From Yamagishiella unicocca (Eukaryota > Chlorophyta > Chlorophyceae > Chlamydomonadales > Volvocaceae): 64,000 bases of DNA. The stretch spans positions 59,605 to 123,604 of the forward strand of contig BDSL01000168.1 of assembly GCA_003116995.1 (NCBI GenBank), in the 5' to 3' direction. Under the pieces are notes generated by a model, which ran no database searches, was not told the origin of the DNA, and was given only the letters and a program-made list of their open reading frames with translations. Position numbers and translations under genes: made by a program. Below, in pieces: positions 35,401 to 46,122 of the stretch (position 1 is its first letter; the number at the start of each line of letters is the position of its first letter).

Positions 35401-38400
35401 TGTACCGGCGGGGACTGGAGGGCCATGAGCGGATTCTCGGGTTAGACCATCCTCACACACTGAACTCTGTCAACAACTTGGCTGGTGTGCTTGAGTCTCG
35501 GGGCCAGTACGACCAGTCAGAGCAGCTGTACCGGCGGGCACTGGAGGGCCGTGAGCGTATTCTCGGGTCAGACCATCCTCACACACTCACGTCTGTCAAC
35601 GACTTGGCTGGTGTGCTACGGGCTCGGGGCCAGTACGACCAGGCAGAACAGCTGTACCGGCGGGGACTGGAGGGCTCTGAGCGGATTCTCGGGTTAGACC
35701 ATCCTCACACACTCACGTCTGTCAACAACTTGGCTGGTGTGCTTGAGTCTCGGGGCCAGTACGACCAGTCAGAGCAGCTGTACCGGCGGGCACTGGAGGG
35801 CCGTGAGCGTATTCTCGGGTCAGACCATCCTCACACACTCACGTCTGTCTACGACTTGGCTGGTGTGCTTGAGTCTCGGGGCCACTACGACCAGTCAGAG
35901 CAGCTGTACCGGCGGGCACTGGAGGGCCGTGAGCGGATTCTCGGGTCAGACCATCCTCACACACTCACGTCTGTCAATGACTTGGCTGGTGTGCTACGGG
36001 CTCGGGGCCAGTACGACCAGGCAGAACAGCTGTACCGGCGGGGACTGGAGGGCTCTGAGCGGATTCTCGGGTTAGACCATCCTCACACACTCACGTCTGT
36101 CAACAACTTGGCTGGTGTGCTTGAGTCTCGGGGCCAGTACGACCAGTCAGAGCAGCTGTACCGGCGGGCACTGGAGGGCCGTGAGCGGATTCTCGGGTCA
36201 GACCATCCTCACACACTCACGTCTGTCAACGACTTGGCTGGTGTGCTACGGGCTCGGGGCCAGTACGACCAGGCAGAACAGCTGTACCGGCGGGGACTGG
36301 AGGGCTCTGAGCGGATTCTCGGGTTAGACCATCCTCACACACTCACGTCTGTCAACAACTTGGCTGGTGTGCTTGAGTCTCGGGGCCAGTACGACCAGGC
36401 AGAGCAGCTGTACCGGCGGGGACTGGAGGGCCGTGAGCGGATTCTCGGGTTAGACCATCCTCACACACTGAACTCTGTCAACAACTTGGCTGGTGTGCTT
36501 GAGTCTCGGGGCCAGTACGACCAGTCAGAGCAGCTGTACCGGCGGGCACTGGAGGGCCGTGAGCGGATTCTCGGGTCAGACCATCCTCACACACTCACGT
36601 CTGTCAACAACTTGGCTGGTGTGCTTGTGTCTCGGGGCCAGTTCGACCAGGCAGAACAGCTGTACCGGCGGGGACTGGAGGGCTCTGAGCGGATTCTCGG
36701 GTCAGACCATCCTGACACACTCACGTCTATCAACAACTTGGCTGGTGTGCTACGGGCTCGGGGCCAGTTCGACCAGGCAGAGCAGCTGTACCGGCGGGGA
36801 CTGGAGGGCTCTGAGCGGATTCTCGGGTTAGACCATCCTCACACACTCACGTCTGTCAACAACTTGGCTGGTGTGCTTGAGTCTCGGGGCCAGTACGACC
36901 AGGCAGAGCAGCTGTACCGGCGGGGACTGGAGGGCCGTGAGCGGATTCTCGGGTTAGACCATCCTCACACACTGAACTCTGTCAACAACTTGGCTGGTGT
37001 GCTTGAGTCTCGGGGCCAGTACGACCAGTCAGAGCAGCTGTACCGGCGGGCACTGGAGGGCCGTGAGCGTATTCTCGGGTCAGACCATCCTCACACACTC
37101 ACGTCTGTCAACGACTTGGCTGGTGTGCTACGGGCTCGGGGCCAGTACGACCAGGCAGAACAGCTGTACCGGCGGGGACTGGAGGGCTCTGAGCGGATTC
37201 TCGGGTTAGACCATCCTCACACACTCACGTCTGTCAACAACTTGGCTGGTGTGCTTGAGTCTCGGGGCCAGTACGACCAGTCAGAGCAGCTGTACCGGCG
37301 GGCACTGGAGGGCCGTGAGCGTATTCTCGGGTCAGACCATCCTCACACACTCACGTCTGTCAACGACTTGGCTGGTGTGCTTGAGTCTCGGGGCCAGTAC
37401 GACCAGTCAGAGCAGCTGTACCGGCGGGCACTGGAGGGCCGTGAGCGGATTCTCGGGTCAGACCATCCTCACACACTCACGTCTGTCAACGACTTGGCTG
37501 GTGTGCTACGGGCTCGGGGCCAGTACGACCAGGCAGAACAGCTGTACCGGCGGGGACTGGAGGGCTCTGAGCGGATTCTCGGGTTAGACCATCCTCACAC
37601 ACTCACGTCTGTCAACAACTTGGCTGGTGTGCTTGAGTCTCGGGGCCAGTACGACCAGTCAGAGCAGCTGTACCGGCGGGCACTGGAGGGCCGTGAGCGG
37701 ATTCTCGGGTCAGACCATCCTCACACACTCACGTCTGTCAACGACTTGGCTGGTGTGCTACGGGCTCGGGGCCAGTACGACCAGGCAGAACAGCTGTACC
37801 GGCGGGGACTGGAGGGCTCTGAGCGGATTCTCGGGTTAGACCATCCTCACACACTCACGTCTGTCAACAACTTGGCTGGTGTGCTTGAGTCTCGGGGCCA
37901 GTACGACCAGGCAGAGCAGCTGTACCGGCGGGGACTGGAGGGCCGTGAGCGGATTCTCGGGTCAGACCATCCTGACACACTCAACTCTGTCAACAACTTG
38001 GCTGGTGTGCTACGGGCTCGGGGCCAGTACGACCAGGCAGAACAGCTGTACCGGCGGGGACTGGAGGGCTCTGAGCGGATTCTCGGGTTAGACCATCCTC
38101 ACACACTCACGTCTGTCAACAACTTGGCTGGTGTGCTTGAGTCTCGGGGCCAGTACGACCAGTCAGAGCAGCTGTACCGGCGGGCACTGGAGGGCCGTGA
38201 GCGTATTCTCGGGTCAGACCATCCTCACACACTCACGTCTGTCAACGACTTGGCTGGTGTGCTACGGGCTCGGGGCCAGTACGACCAGGCAGAACAGCTG
38301 TACCGGCGGGGACTGGAGGGCTCTGAGCGGATTCTCGGGTCAGACCATCCTCACACACTCACGTCTGTCAACGACTTGGCTGGTGTGCTACGGGCTCGGG

Positions 38401-39962
38401 GCCAGTACGACCAGGCAGAACAGCTGTACCGGCGGGGACTGGAGGGCTCTGAGCGGATTCTCGGGTTAGACCATCCTCACACACTCACGTCTGTCAACAA
38501 CTTGGCTGGTGTGCTTGAGTCTCGGGGCCAGTACTACCAGGCAGAGCAGCTGTACCGGCGGGGACTGGAGGGCCGTGAGCGGATTCTCGGGTCAGACCAT
38601 CCTGACACACTCAACTCTGTCAACAACTTGGCTGGTGTGCTACGGGCTCGGGGCCAGTACGACCAGGCAGAACAGCTGTACCGGCGGGGACTGGAGGGCT
38701 CTGAGCGGATTCTCGGGTTAGACCATCCTCACACACTCACGTCTGTCAACAACTTGGCTGGTGTGCTTGAGTCTCGGGGCCAGTACGACCAGGCAGAGCA
38801 GCTGTACCGGCGGGGACTGGAGGGCCGTGAGCGGATTCTCGGGTCAGACCATCCTGACACACTCAACTCTGTCAACAACTTGGCTGGTGTGCTACGGGCT
38901 CGGGGCCAGTAAGACCAGGCAGAACAGCTGTACCGGCGGGGACTGGAGGGCTCTGAGCGGATTCTCGGGTTACACCATCCTCACACACTCACGTCTGTCA
39001 ACAACTTGGCTGGTGTGCTACGGGCTCGGGGCCAGTACGACCAGTCAGAGCAGCTGTACCGGCGGGCACTGGAGGGCCTTGAGCGTATTCTCGGGTCAGA
39101 CCATCCTCACACACTCACGTCTGTCAACGACTTGGCTGGTGTGCTACGGGCTCGGGGCCAGTACGACCAGGCAGAACAGCTGTACCGGCGGGGACTGGAG
39201 GGCTCTGAGCGGATTCTCGGGTTAGACCATCCTCACACACTCACGTCTGTCAACAACTTGGCTGGTGTGCTTGAGTCTCGGGGCCAGTACGACCAGGCAG
39301 AGCAGCTGTACCGGCGGGGACTGGAGGGCCGTGAGCGGATTCTCGGGTTAGACCATCCTCACACACTGAACTCTGTCAACAACTTGGCTGGTGTGCTTGA
39401 GTCTCGGGGCCAGTACGACCAGTCAGAGCAGCTGTACCGGCGGGCACTGGAGGGCCGTGAGCGTATTCTCGGGTCAGACCATCCTCACACACTCACGTCT
39501 GTCAACGACTTGGCTGGTGTGCTACGGGCTCGGGGCCAGTTCGACCAGGCAGAACAGCTGTACCGGCGGGGACTGGAGGGCTCTGAGCGGATTCTCGGGT
39601 CAGACCATCCTGACACACTCAACTCTGTCAACAACTTGGCTGGTGTGCTACGGGCTCGGGGCCAGTACGACCAGGCAGAACAGCTGTACCGGCGGGGACT
39701 GGAGGGCTCTGAGCGGATTCTCGGGTTAGACCATCCTGACACACTCACGTCTGTCAACAACTTGGCTGGTGTGCTAGAGTCTCGGGGCCAGTACGACCAG
39801 GCAGAGCAGCTGTACCGGCGGGGACTGGAGGGCCGTGAGCGGATTCTCGGGTCAGACCATCCTGACACACTCAACTCTGTCAACAACTTGGCTAGAGTAT
39901 ATCGTCACCCGTGTGCTGCACTGGGTAAGGGGGGAAGCGGCAGCGGCGGAGGCGGACAATGA
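32415..39962 (+). CDS. TIR-like domain / TPR-repeat protein, one internal stop codon
   Basis: Exons in phase 0: 32415-32534 (tentative), 33349-33693, 33850-34068 and 34392 onward. The first two main exons encode the TIR-like domain (FYFISYAWKRPF, VFLWLDMFAV joined to NQH, LTRIWCLYEAW), the same motifs as in the 9.3-19.3 kb gene, with introns at comparable places. The next exon begins VFIDLDVSKAKAFYDVDR, a linker shared with both other loci, then runs straight into kinesin-light-chain/NPHP3-type TPRs of 42 residues. There is no NTPase domain. A TAA at 38910-38912 replaces the Tyr codon of RGQYDQ in the 34th unit; eight units and a Gly-rich tail (GGSGSGGGGQ) follow in the same frame to TGA 39960-39962. 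The product is thus either about 1,700 residues long or, if the stop is an error, about 2,050. No start ATG could be fixed; the 5' end lies at or upstream of 32415. Confidence 0.8.
34613..39895 (+). repeat. 42-unit, 126-bp TPR tandem array with higher-order structure
   Basis: DHP(H/D)TL recurs every 126 bp from about 34690 to 39857, i.e. 42 units. Units differ at few codons: S/L before DHP, H/D, T/N, N/D, E/R/V with S/A before RGQ, Y/F, A/S before EQL, G/A and R/S around LEG. Variant combinations recur over longer distances: the pattern from 34981 to 36492 repeats from 36493, a 12-unit (1,512-bp) block; the rare Ile variant (TCTATCAAC) at 35211 and 36723 is 1,512 bp apart. This shows recent unequal crossing-over or gene conversion. 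Confidence 0.95.
38910..38912 (+). other. Nonsense codon in TPR unit 34
   Basis: TAA stands where the other units have TAC or TTC (RGQ-Y/F-DQ). A second unique change follows 60 bp on (CTCGGGTTACACCAT, His for the invariant Asp of DHP). The frame is open on both sides. Confidence 0.95.
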
Positions 39963-41528
39963 GGAGGGCACTGCGAGCACTAGCGGGAGCGGGACTCACA
40001 GCCTTGATGACTTGAGAATGAATATAGCTGATGGTTTAGATATGCAGGGTGACCGTGTGAATTTGGGCAGGATGGCATGCTATGCTATGCTATAATAAAA
40101 TCGTTGTCTGAGTGCACGGAGCAGACGGGGCATGGCGATGGCGGTGGCACTGTGATTAGATGCGAGGTAGGGTGATTGTGCAAGGCGAAGGAGTGCGTAA
40201 CGCCATGGCGGATGATCATGCAGTGCAGCGCTCGTCACGTTGCTTGACAAATGAATGTGCGGGTTACAAATGGCAATGATTGTAAGCGCTGGCTGACACG
40301 ATAAGCTGTCCTATCAGGTCCTGATTAATCAGCGTACTATGTACCGAACCAACATGCCGGTTGTGCGTGCCAACTATCGCCAAGGAAGAAATCATCATCC
40401 TCGACTGGTCAATCCCCAATTGTTGCATTGAGGACAGATCATCATAAACGAAATGGGGACAGTTCCTTTGCTTAGCTTATCCAAGTTCCAACCTGGTGAA
40501 CGAACGACGGCCCGTCGGTGCCATGCAGTTGGTAGGTGACGAACCTAGTCAACGACTTCAGATGTTGAACTGAAGTGTATCCATATTTAGCTGTAACATA
40601 CCTGCGTATTGCAGCGAACAACGGCAGGAGGTTTGTGTGAGAGTCAACATCCCACGTCAAAATAATATCTCAGTTACAGAGAATGCAAACGATTACATGA
40701 TATTTGGCATCCATCCACTCCATGGTTATGTTTCCTCCTGCTGAAGGACAACCTGTCGATGCCACGAAGTTGGCACACGGGCGATGGACAAGAGCTCACC
40801 GACGAGTTTGGTAACACCCATTGATCATACAAGGTTGAAGACAAACACTTGAGGTTGAATGGCGATCATGCCTTGAACTTCTGGGAAGCACTGGCCTGAC
40901 GTTGACTCGTGTTGCCGGCAGTCAAGGATGTGCATACTGTCAATAGTAAGAATATTGGACTATTTCATAAGTCTATGTATAACCAGGGTATAACATTCAT
41001 GTTAGTCTCTGCGGAAAGGGATGTTCGTCTCTATATGATGTTGAATCGGGGGGAACTCGGTACGGACGAGAGTCAACTCGGTACGGACGAGAGTCATGGA
41101 AGTTACAAGGGATGCGCAAGAGCCCCCAATATGCACAGGCAAGCACTACGTCGATAGAGACCAATATAGTGAGGCGACAGGCACAAACGCGCGTTGCGCC
41201 CGTGGCCGGAGCGAAACATGATGTCACGCCCGGATGCCGGCACGTGCATTTCGCCGGCTCCGTGAGCGGTTGGCTCGACAGTTGGTTGGCAAAGGAAAAG
41301 AATAAATACTTAAGTATGGGCTGAGTCAAAGATACGTGATAAACCACCACGCGCGGCATAGGGCGACTTCAGATCGCAGCAATGTAATAGAATTTGCGAA
41401 GGCATATCAATCAGTCTTGGAATGTAGTTATGGTTCAGCTCGGGGTCCCTTACCGCACTACCGTAGTGGCCGACTGTGCTGCCAGAACTACGAAGTACCA
41501 CATGGTAACGCAGTGCAATTAACGGGGG
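39963..41528. other. No clear gene; 21-bp tandem pair
   Basis: AACTCGGTACGGACGAGAGTC occurs twice in tandem at 41054-41095. The minus strand at 40472-40660 has a 62-codon protein-like frame (LLPLFAAIRRYVTAKYGY) of unknown origin, with stops on both sides; it could be transposon debris. Confidence 0.4.
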
Positions 41529-42164
41529 TTACCGGCGACGTGGCCCATAAGGGCCTGCCACGCACCCACGCCGTCCTTGACACGCCTTGACGTAGTGCGC
41601 CTAGAACACTTCTGCGCTAGCCCACCGGCCCAGCTTCTGAACCATCACGCGATCGGCCCCAGTGTTCAATGCGGCCGTCACGTCGCCAGTATGGAAGGCG
41701 TGCAGGCCGATGCGCTTCGGCACCCCAGCCTCGCAAAAAAGTTCGTTTACTTGCGTCAGGATACACCTTGATGGGGGCACTGAGGGGTGCACAAACCCGC
41801 TCGAGGCGCTGCACCCCGTCTGTCCCTGAAACACGGCTGAGCAGGGGCCTAACGTCCTCCATGTCGTTAAACTGCCCAGCGTGGTACGGGCGCACAGGCT
41901 CCGTGTGTAACCGCCCATGCACAGTAGGGCCGAAAGCAGGCTGACGGGACAGTATGGCCCGCTGGTGGCGCTGATGGTGACCACTGCACTGTTAGCGTGC
42001 TGGTCCGTTTTGCTACGCCACAGGTAAATCTTGGCACACTCGCCGGTGTAGATGCGCGTAAGGTCATGGTGCACCACTACCCGGCCCAGGTCGTTGAAAC
42101 GTCGTAGCAGCCCGACGAAACTCAAGATACAGCCCATAACCAACATGCGAACCTCCAGGGACAC
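41529..42164 (-). pseudogene. Tyrosine recombinase of a DIRS/Crypton-like element, decayed
   Basis: The minus strand shows the conserved parts of a tyrosine recombinase: the first Arg box (GLLRRFNDLGRVVVHHDL), RSKTDQ with the beta-hairpin Lys, PYCPVSLLSALL, and the C-terminal box (GLHAFHTGDVTAALNTG ... VQKLGRWAS). In the HxxR motif the Arg is His (HAFH). The middle (DVRPLLSRVSGTDGVQRLERV) lies in another frame, so two frameshifts are present. A TAG at 41601-41603 directly precedes AHYVK, whose Tyr would be the nucleophile. The enzyme would have joined and cut element DNA ends; this copy is dead. Element ends and a reverse transcriptase were not found, so DIRS-like or Crypton-like cannot be decided. 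Confidence 0.75.
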
Positions 42165-44049
42165 CCGGAGGCCGGTTTAAGTCCACAAGGCCAGGCAACA
42201 CGGACTGCAAGATCAACTGCAAGGGAGTCTCACAAAGCCATTGCGCCCCAAGGGGCCAAAAGGCCTCCGCAGTACTGTCCATCCAAAGAAAATAACCGTA
42301 CTGCCATAGCACCCAATGGCCGGGCGCCCCAAATACCGTCCGACGCTAGGGTTCCCCTCAGCCGTCCTGCAACCACCTCGCACCGCTTCGACTCTTCACC
42401 GTCCATGCGCAAAGCCCCACACCCCACAGGGCCACAGCCTCCCAGCTTCCCATCGGGACCTTTGCCGCCTCCAACCCAGCAGCGGTACACACACGCCCCT
42501 GAACACCTACCGCGCAGTTTCGGCACGCATCTTATGATCACACCACCACACACAAACAGGGCCTGATTGGTAGATCACTCTTGTCACCTTTCACCTTGGC
42601 CCAACTTGCGGGGTTCAACGTTGCTGATACTGGTCTCCGACTTGTTTTGCTGTACTTGTTTTGCTGTATCCCGTTCCATTTTCGGTTCTGGTTCGGTTCA
42701 GTACTTCCGCTCTGTTTCCACCCATTCTGGCCAAAAAGCCGTCTCCGCATGCCAAAGTTGCCAAAGTTATATACACTACTGTACAACGCAAAGGCGCACA
42801 CACCTGCGCTTCACGCCCCTAGGCTCCTTTGTCCTTTCGGTCCAGAAGTAGAGAAAGTTCATATGAACACCCCGGATGCAGCTGGCAGCATTGGCACGGG
42901 CTATCCTGAACCTGGCAATGCAGCCTCTGGCTCAGAGGTGGCGACAGAACCCGGACTGCAGGTCAGCGATGGATTGGGGCCAGTGGCCCCAAACCTGAAA
43001 GCATCCCTGAATGACCCCCCGTGACCCGCTTTAAAAATACAACAAAATGTATGAACAACAATAAACAACTGTCAACCGTAGACCGAAAACCGCAAAGTAC
43101 TCGCTTGTTACTCGCTGTGTCAATTACTCGTTGTGTCGTGACACTGACGTTTGTGGCCGGCGGGGTTGTGGAACCTTGTGGACAGGCACGCGTCGACGCC
43201 TGCCAACTCTTTCCCCACTGAACTGAGGTTGGACGGGTCGTGACGGGAACGATTTCGTTAAGCTTTGGGTTTTGTTTGCAACATGGTCGTCGCCTTCCTC
43301 CCAGCCCTTCCGACGGATAAAACGCTAGTGATGTTGCCATTGAGCAAAGCATCCCCTGGCCCACCATGCCGGTGGCACCAAAAAGACCACACGAGTACCT
43401 GGCGCCAGCTGGCGCTAAGGATGTAGTGAGAGCCCCAAGATTCCAACACCTTGTCCTGTAGAGGATTTGGACGCTAAAATAAGCCCTAAAAGCAAGCTTT
43501 CAGGGAACGTCAGACACCTGCTGTCATCGACAAATAATGCATATTTACGCACGGCAGCGGTGCTGGCACAGTGGAGGAGGCACGAGGAGGCATTGCTGCC
43601 GCTTTGCTGCCAAGCGCGCGATCTGCGTACTTCCTTGTTTCCGTATAACACAACGGTACAAAATACACCGGTAATGGAATGATTTGACCTTCTGGCGAAA
43701 TTGCATGCCTTAAAATGGTACGCCTAGCTAAAATGCGTATTTGTGTCGTACACTGGAAGTACGAGGCCAAATGTCGCAGTGATATTGGTGCCTTGAGCTC
43801 TGTGAAATTTCTGACTCCCTTTGTGGGATCCGCGTTCATTGTGGACGATTGGTTGTTGCTGGGTACTTTCTTTGGCATGGCTCCTTGCTCTGTGCAAGGC
43901 ATGCCCCTGGGGTAGGATGAACAGTCCGCTCTGCCTGGTAGGCAAGCGACCGACTTGGTTGTTGGTCCCCTTTGTAACTCGCATCCTAATACGCCTAAAT
44001 TTTACTCCAACGGGCGTAATGTAGAAGTCGCCAAGCGTAAACGGCATAA
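42165..44049. other. No clear gene
   Basis: The plus strand at 42581-43024 is open for 147 codons and ends with a Pro/Gly-rich stretch (GYPEPGNAASGSEV), and 43715-43915 has a 66-codon frame; neither shows a known domain. Probably transposon-derived intergenic DNA. Confidence 0.35.
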
Positions 44050-44230
44050 CTAATACGCATTAGGCCTGTTTCTGTAGGGGTTGGTTTCAGAGAACCTAAG
44101 CTCGTACAGGGCGTAGCGTAGGAAGTTCCTAAGCGGGCCGTTTCCATACCCGTACAGGCAAGCACAGAAACCAGACGTTATCTTTGTTATTCCGTTATTT
44201 TTAATCACAATATAGAAGAGCTTGCCGCAC
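44050..44230 (-). repeat. Dispersed MITE-like repeat, related copy at 45660-45845 (+)
   Basis: Minus-strand sequence ending CCTACAGAAACAGGCCTAAT (plus 44053-44080) matches the plus-strand block near 45800-45828 (CCTACAGAAACAGGCCTATT). Both have CCTACG/CGTAGG-rich arms just upstream. The two copies are in opposite orientation. Confidence 0.55.
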
Positions 44231-45271
44231 CGTTGCAACCTTTTCGCGCGAAAAAGCGGTGGTTCATTGTGGACCTTACCGAGGAAGAAGCTCGTGCTCT
44301 TTTAATTGCCTTATGGCATTACAGACACACGTGCTTACAGATCGTCATGAACAGCCTATGTACATTTAGGTACAAGTTAACAGGAAGGATCAAGGAAGAA
44401 GCGTTTCGCACCAAAAGCTTCTAGTAACCTGGAGTCTGTTTACCTATACCGAATAAGTACAGTGCCTTGAAAGCACCTCTGCTGGCCAGGAACACAGAAC
44501 AAGCGGGCACATCGCCTGACACTGGAGGGGACAGAAACCCAACTGTACCGTAACAGAGGCAAACCACCTCGACACCAGCCAACAGCCCAGAGGCGAAAAC
44601 GGCAGCAGCCAGCACGCCAAGGGGGATTTGCGCTGTAGGCTTGGTGCAGGGGTAGGTGACACGGGCGCAGGTCCGGTCGGTACAGGGCCCCCCGGCCATG
44701 CAGCCATGCGTCTGGGATGTGGTGGTCATGGCCGTAATTATCGCCATGGAAGTTGGGAGCCGGTTTATTATGGCTGCGGCCTTGAACGACGAGGGCGGGG
44801 GCTGGTGGCCCTCCTGTCGTTCTGGGGATCGATCTCCAGGATCGTGCCATCCGCCGTGGGGTGTTGGGCTTATGGGCCTTTCTACGTTTTCTGCGCTGGG
44901 GCTTCCCCGGAAGGGTTGGGCTGCAGTGGGGCCTCGGCACCCTTTTGGATAGTTTCCGGTTCCCTTCTGTGTGAGGGGCCGGCTGATGTGACTGTGGGAT
45001 CGTGATATGCCCAGGTTGCATCTCGCAGCTGTATGCGCTTTTCGTCTGTCCAACGTGCCTGACCTGACGTGTCCCCCTCACCCTCGCCGTCACCGTTGCC
45101 GGAGGCAATCTGACACTTGCCCTTCTTTTGGACAGAAGTAGCAGCAGCAGCCGTAGCAGCTGTCTGGGGTCTGCGCTTCCTGCCCAGCTTAGCTACCGGC
45201 GCAGCTGGCTGAGGGGCAGGTGGTGGCTGGGTTGCAGCTGGTTGGGGCGCCGGTAGCAGGCCTGCTGTGCC

Positions 45272-45346
45272 CCGGCCTGCTGAGCAGCGACCTGCTGAGC
45301 AGCGGCCTGCTGAGCAGTGGCCTGCTGAGCCCCGGACTGCTGAGCT
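45272..45346. repeat. 15-bp tandem repeat coding Gln-Gln-Ala units
   Basis: CCTGCTGAGCAGCG-type unit repeated five times, CAGCAGGCCRCTGCT on the minus strand. It encodes (A)QQ(A/V)AA-type repeats in the neighbouring minus-strand frame. Confidence 0.8.
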
Positions 45347-45429
45347 TCCCTAAGCAGCTGAAGGAACTGCGCTTCAGTGAGCGTAATATTCCTGCTGTTG
45401 GGACTGTTGAGGAAGCGTCGGAGCGCCGG

Positions 45430-45481
45430 CTGGTAACATGGATCAGCGCCCTCAGTTGATGGCGCTGATCAATGTTACCAG
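45430..45481. repeat. 21-bp inverted repeat, one mismatch
   Basis: Arms 45430-45450 (CTGGTAACATGGATCAGCGCC) reduced to its ends: CTGGTAACAT...CAGCGCC pairs with GGCGCTG...ATGTTACCAG at 45461-45481 around a 10-nt loop. Only one position fails to pair. Confidence 0.9.
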
Positions 45482-46122
45482 TCAAACGGGAGAATGTGGC
45501 TAAAATATATCGAGCGAGTGTGTGTACCTTCTTTTAGGCAAAATAGATCCTATGCGGGTGCCAACCGCTGCGCAGAAATGTCCTGTAAAAAGCTTTTCGC
45601 CGTCTACTAATCTGCACTTCTCTTGATTTTTGCAATGCTTGTTTGTGGTTGCTCCACTAGCTCCAAATTTAACGACTTTTGCTTCCTACGGACTCCTAAG
45701 TTTGCTACGAGCCCTTTGGCGGCGTAGCGCGCGTAGCAATTTTGGCGGTTCCTACGCCTGTACGACGGCCCTTATGGAAACGCGTAGGATTGCCGAAACC
45801 AATCCTAAGCCCTACAGAAACAGGCCTATTATGTTTTGCGCCTGTATTACGCATTACGATACCAACAATGGCGTACAATGCAGCATACAGTACACCTTTG
45901 ACAACCAAATCACAATGAGCCTGATTCTTCGTAGCAACGTCTAACCTTCGTAATATTCCTGTCTGAAGAGTAGTAGTGGAGCAGAATTGGTGATGCGCTG
46001 TGACAATCGAGGACGAAGAGGAGTAGTAGTAGGCCACAAGGTCCTTCGCGAACTAAAAAGTCAAAAGACAGACAGTCAGACAGACAGTGAACCACAACAC
46101 AACCATTTGTCAATAGATGCAG

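Larger units (their letters stand above)
44421..45485 (-). other. Transposon-like open frames, unidentified
   Basis: Two overlapping minus-strand frames of more than 200 codons (44421-45053 and 44440-45108), and an upstream frame with NITLTEAQFLQLLREAQQ followed by a Gln/Ala-rich tandem repeat. No catalytic motif is recognised. The composition (Gln/Ala repeat, then a basic RKRR-type stretch) would fit a DNA-binding protein of a transposon, but this is a guess. Confidence 0.25.

Noticed and set aside
34981..39225. Many 70-154-codon plus-strand frames in a second frame of the TPR array
   Set aside because: They are the +1-frame reading of the same 126-bp unit; the TPR frame has the protein motif and continuity.
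34613..39895. CRISPR-like or satellite array
   Set aside because: The 126-bp units are contiguous, without spacers, and encode in-frame TPRs.
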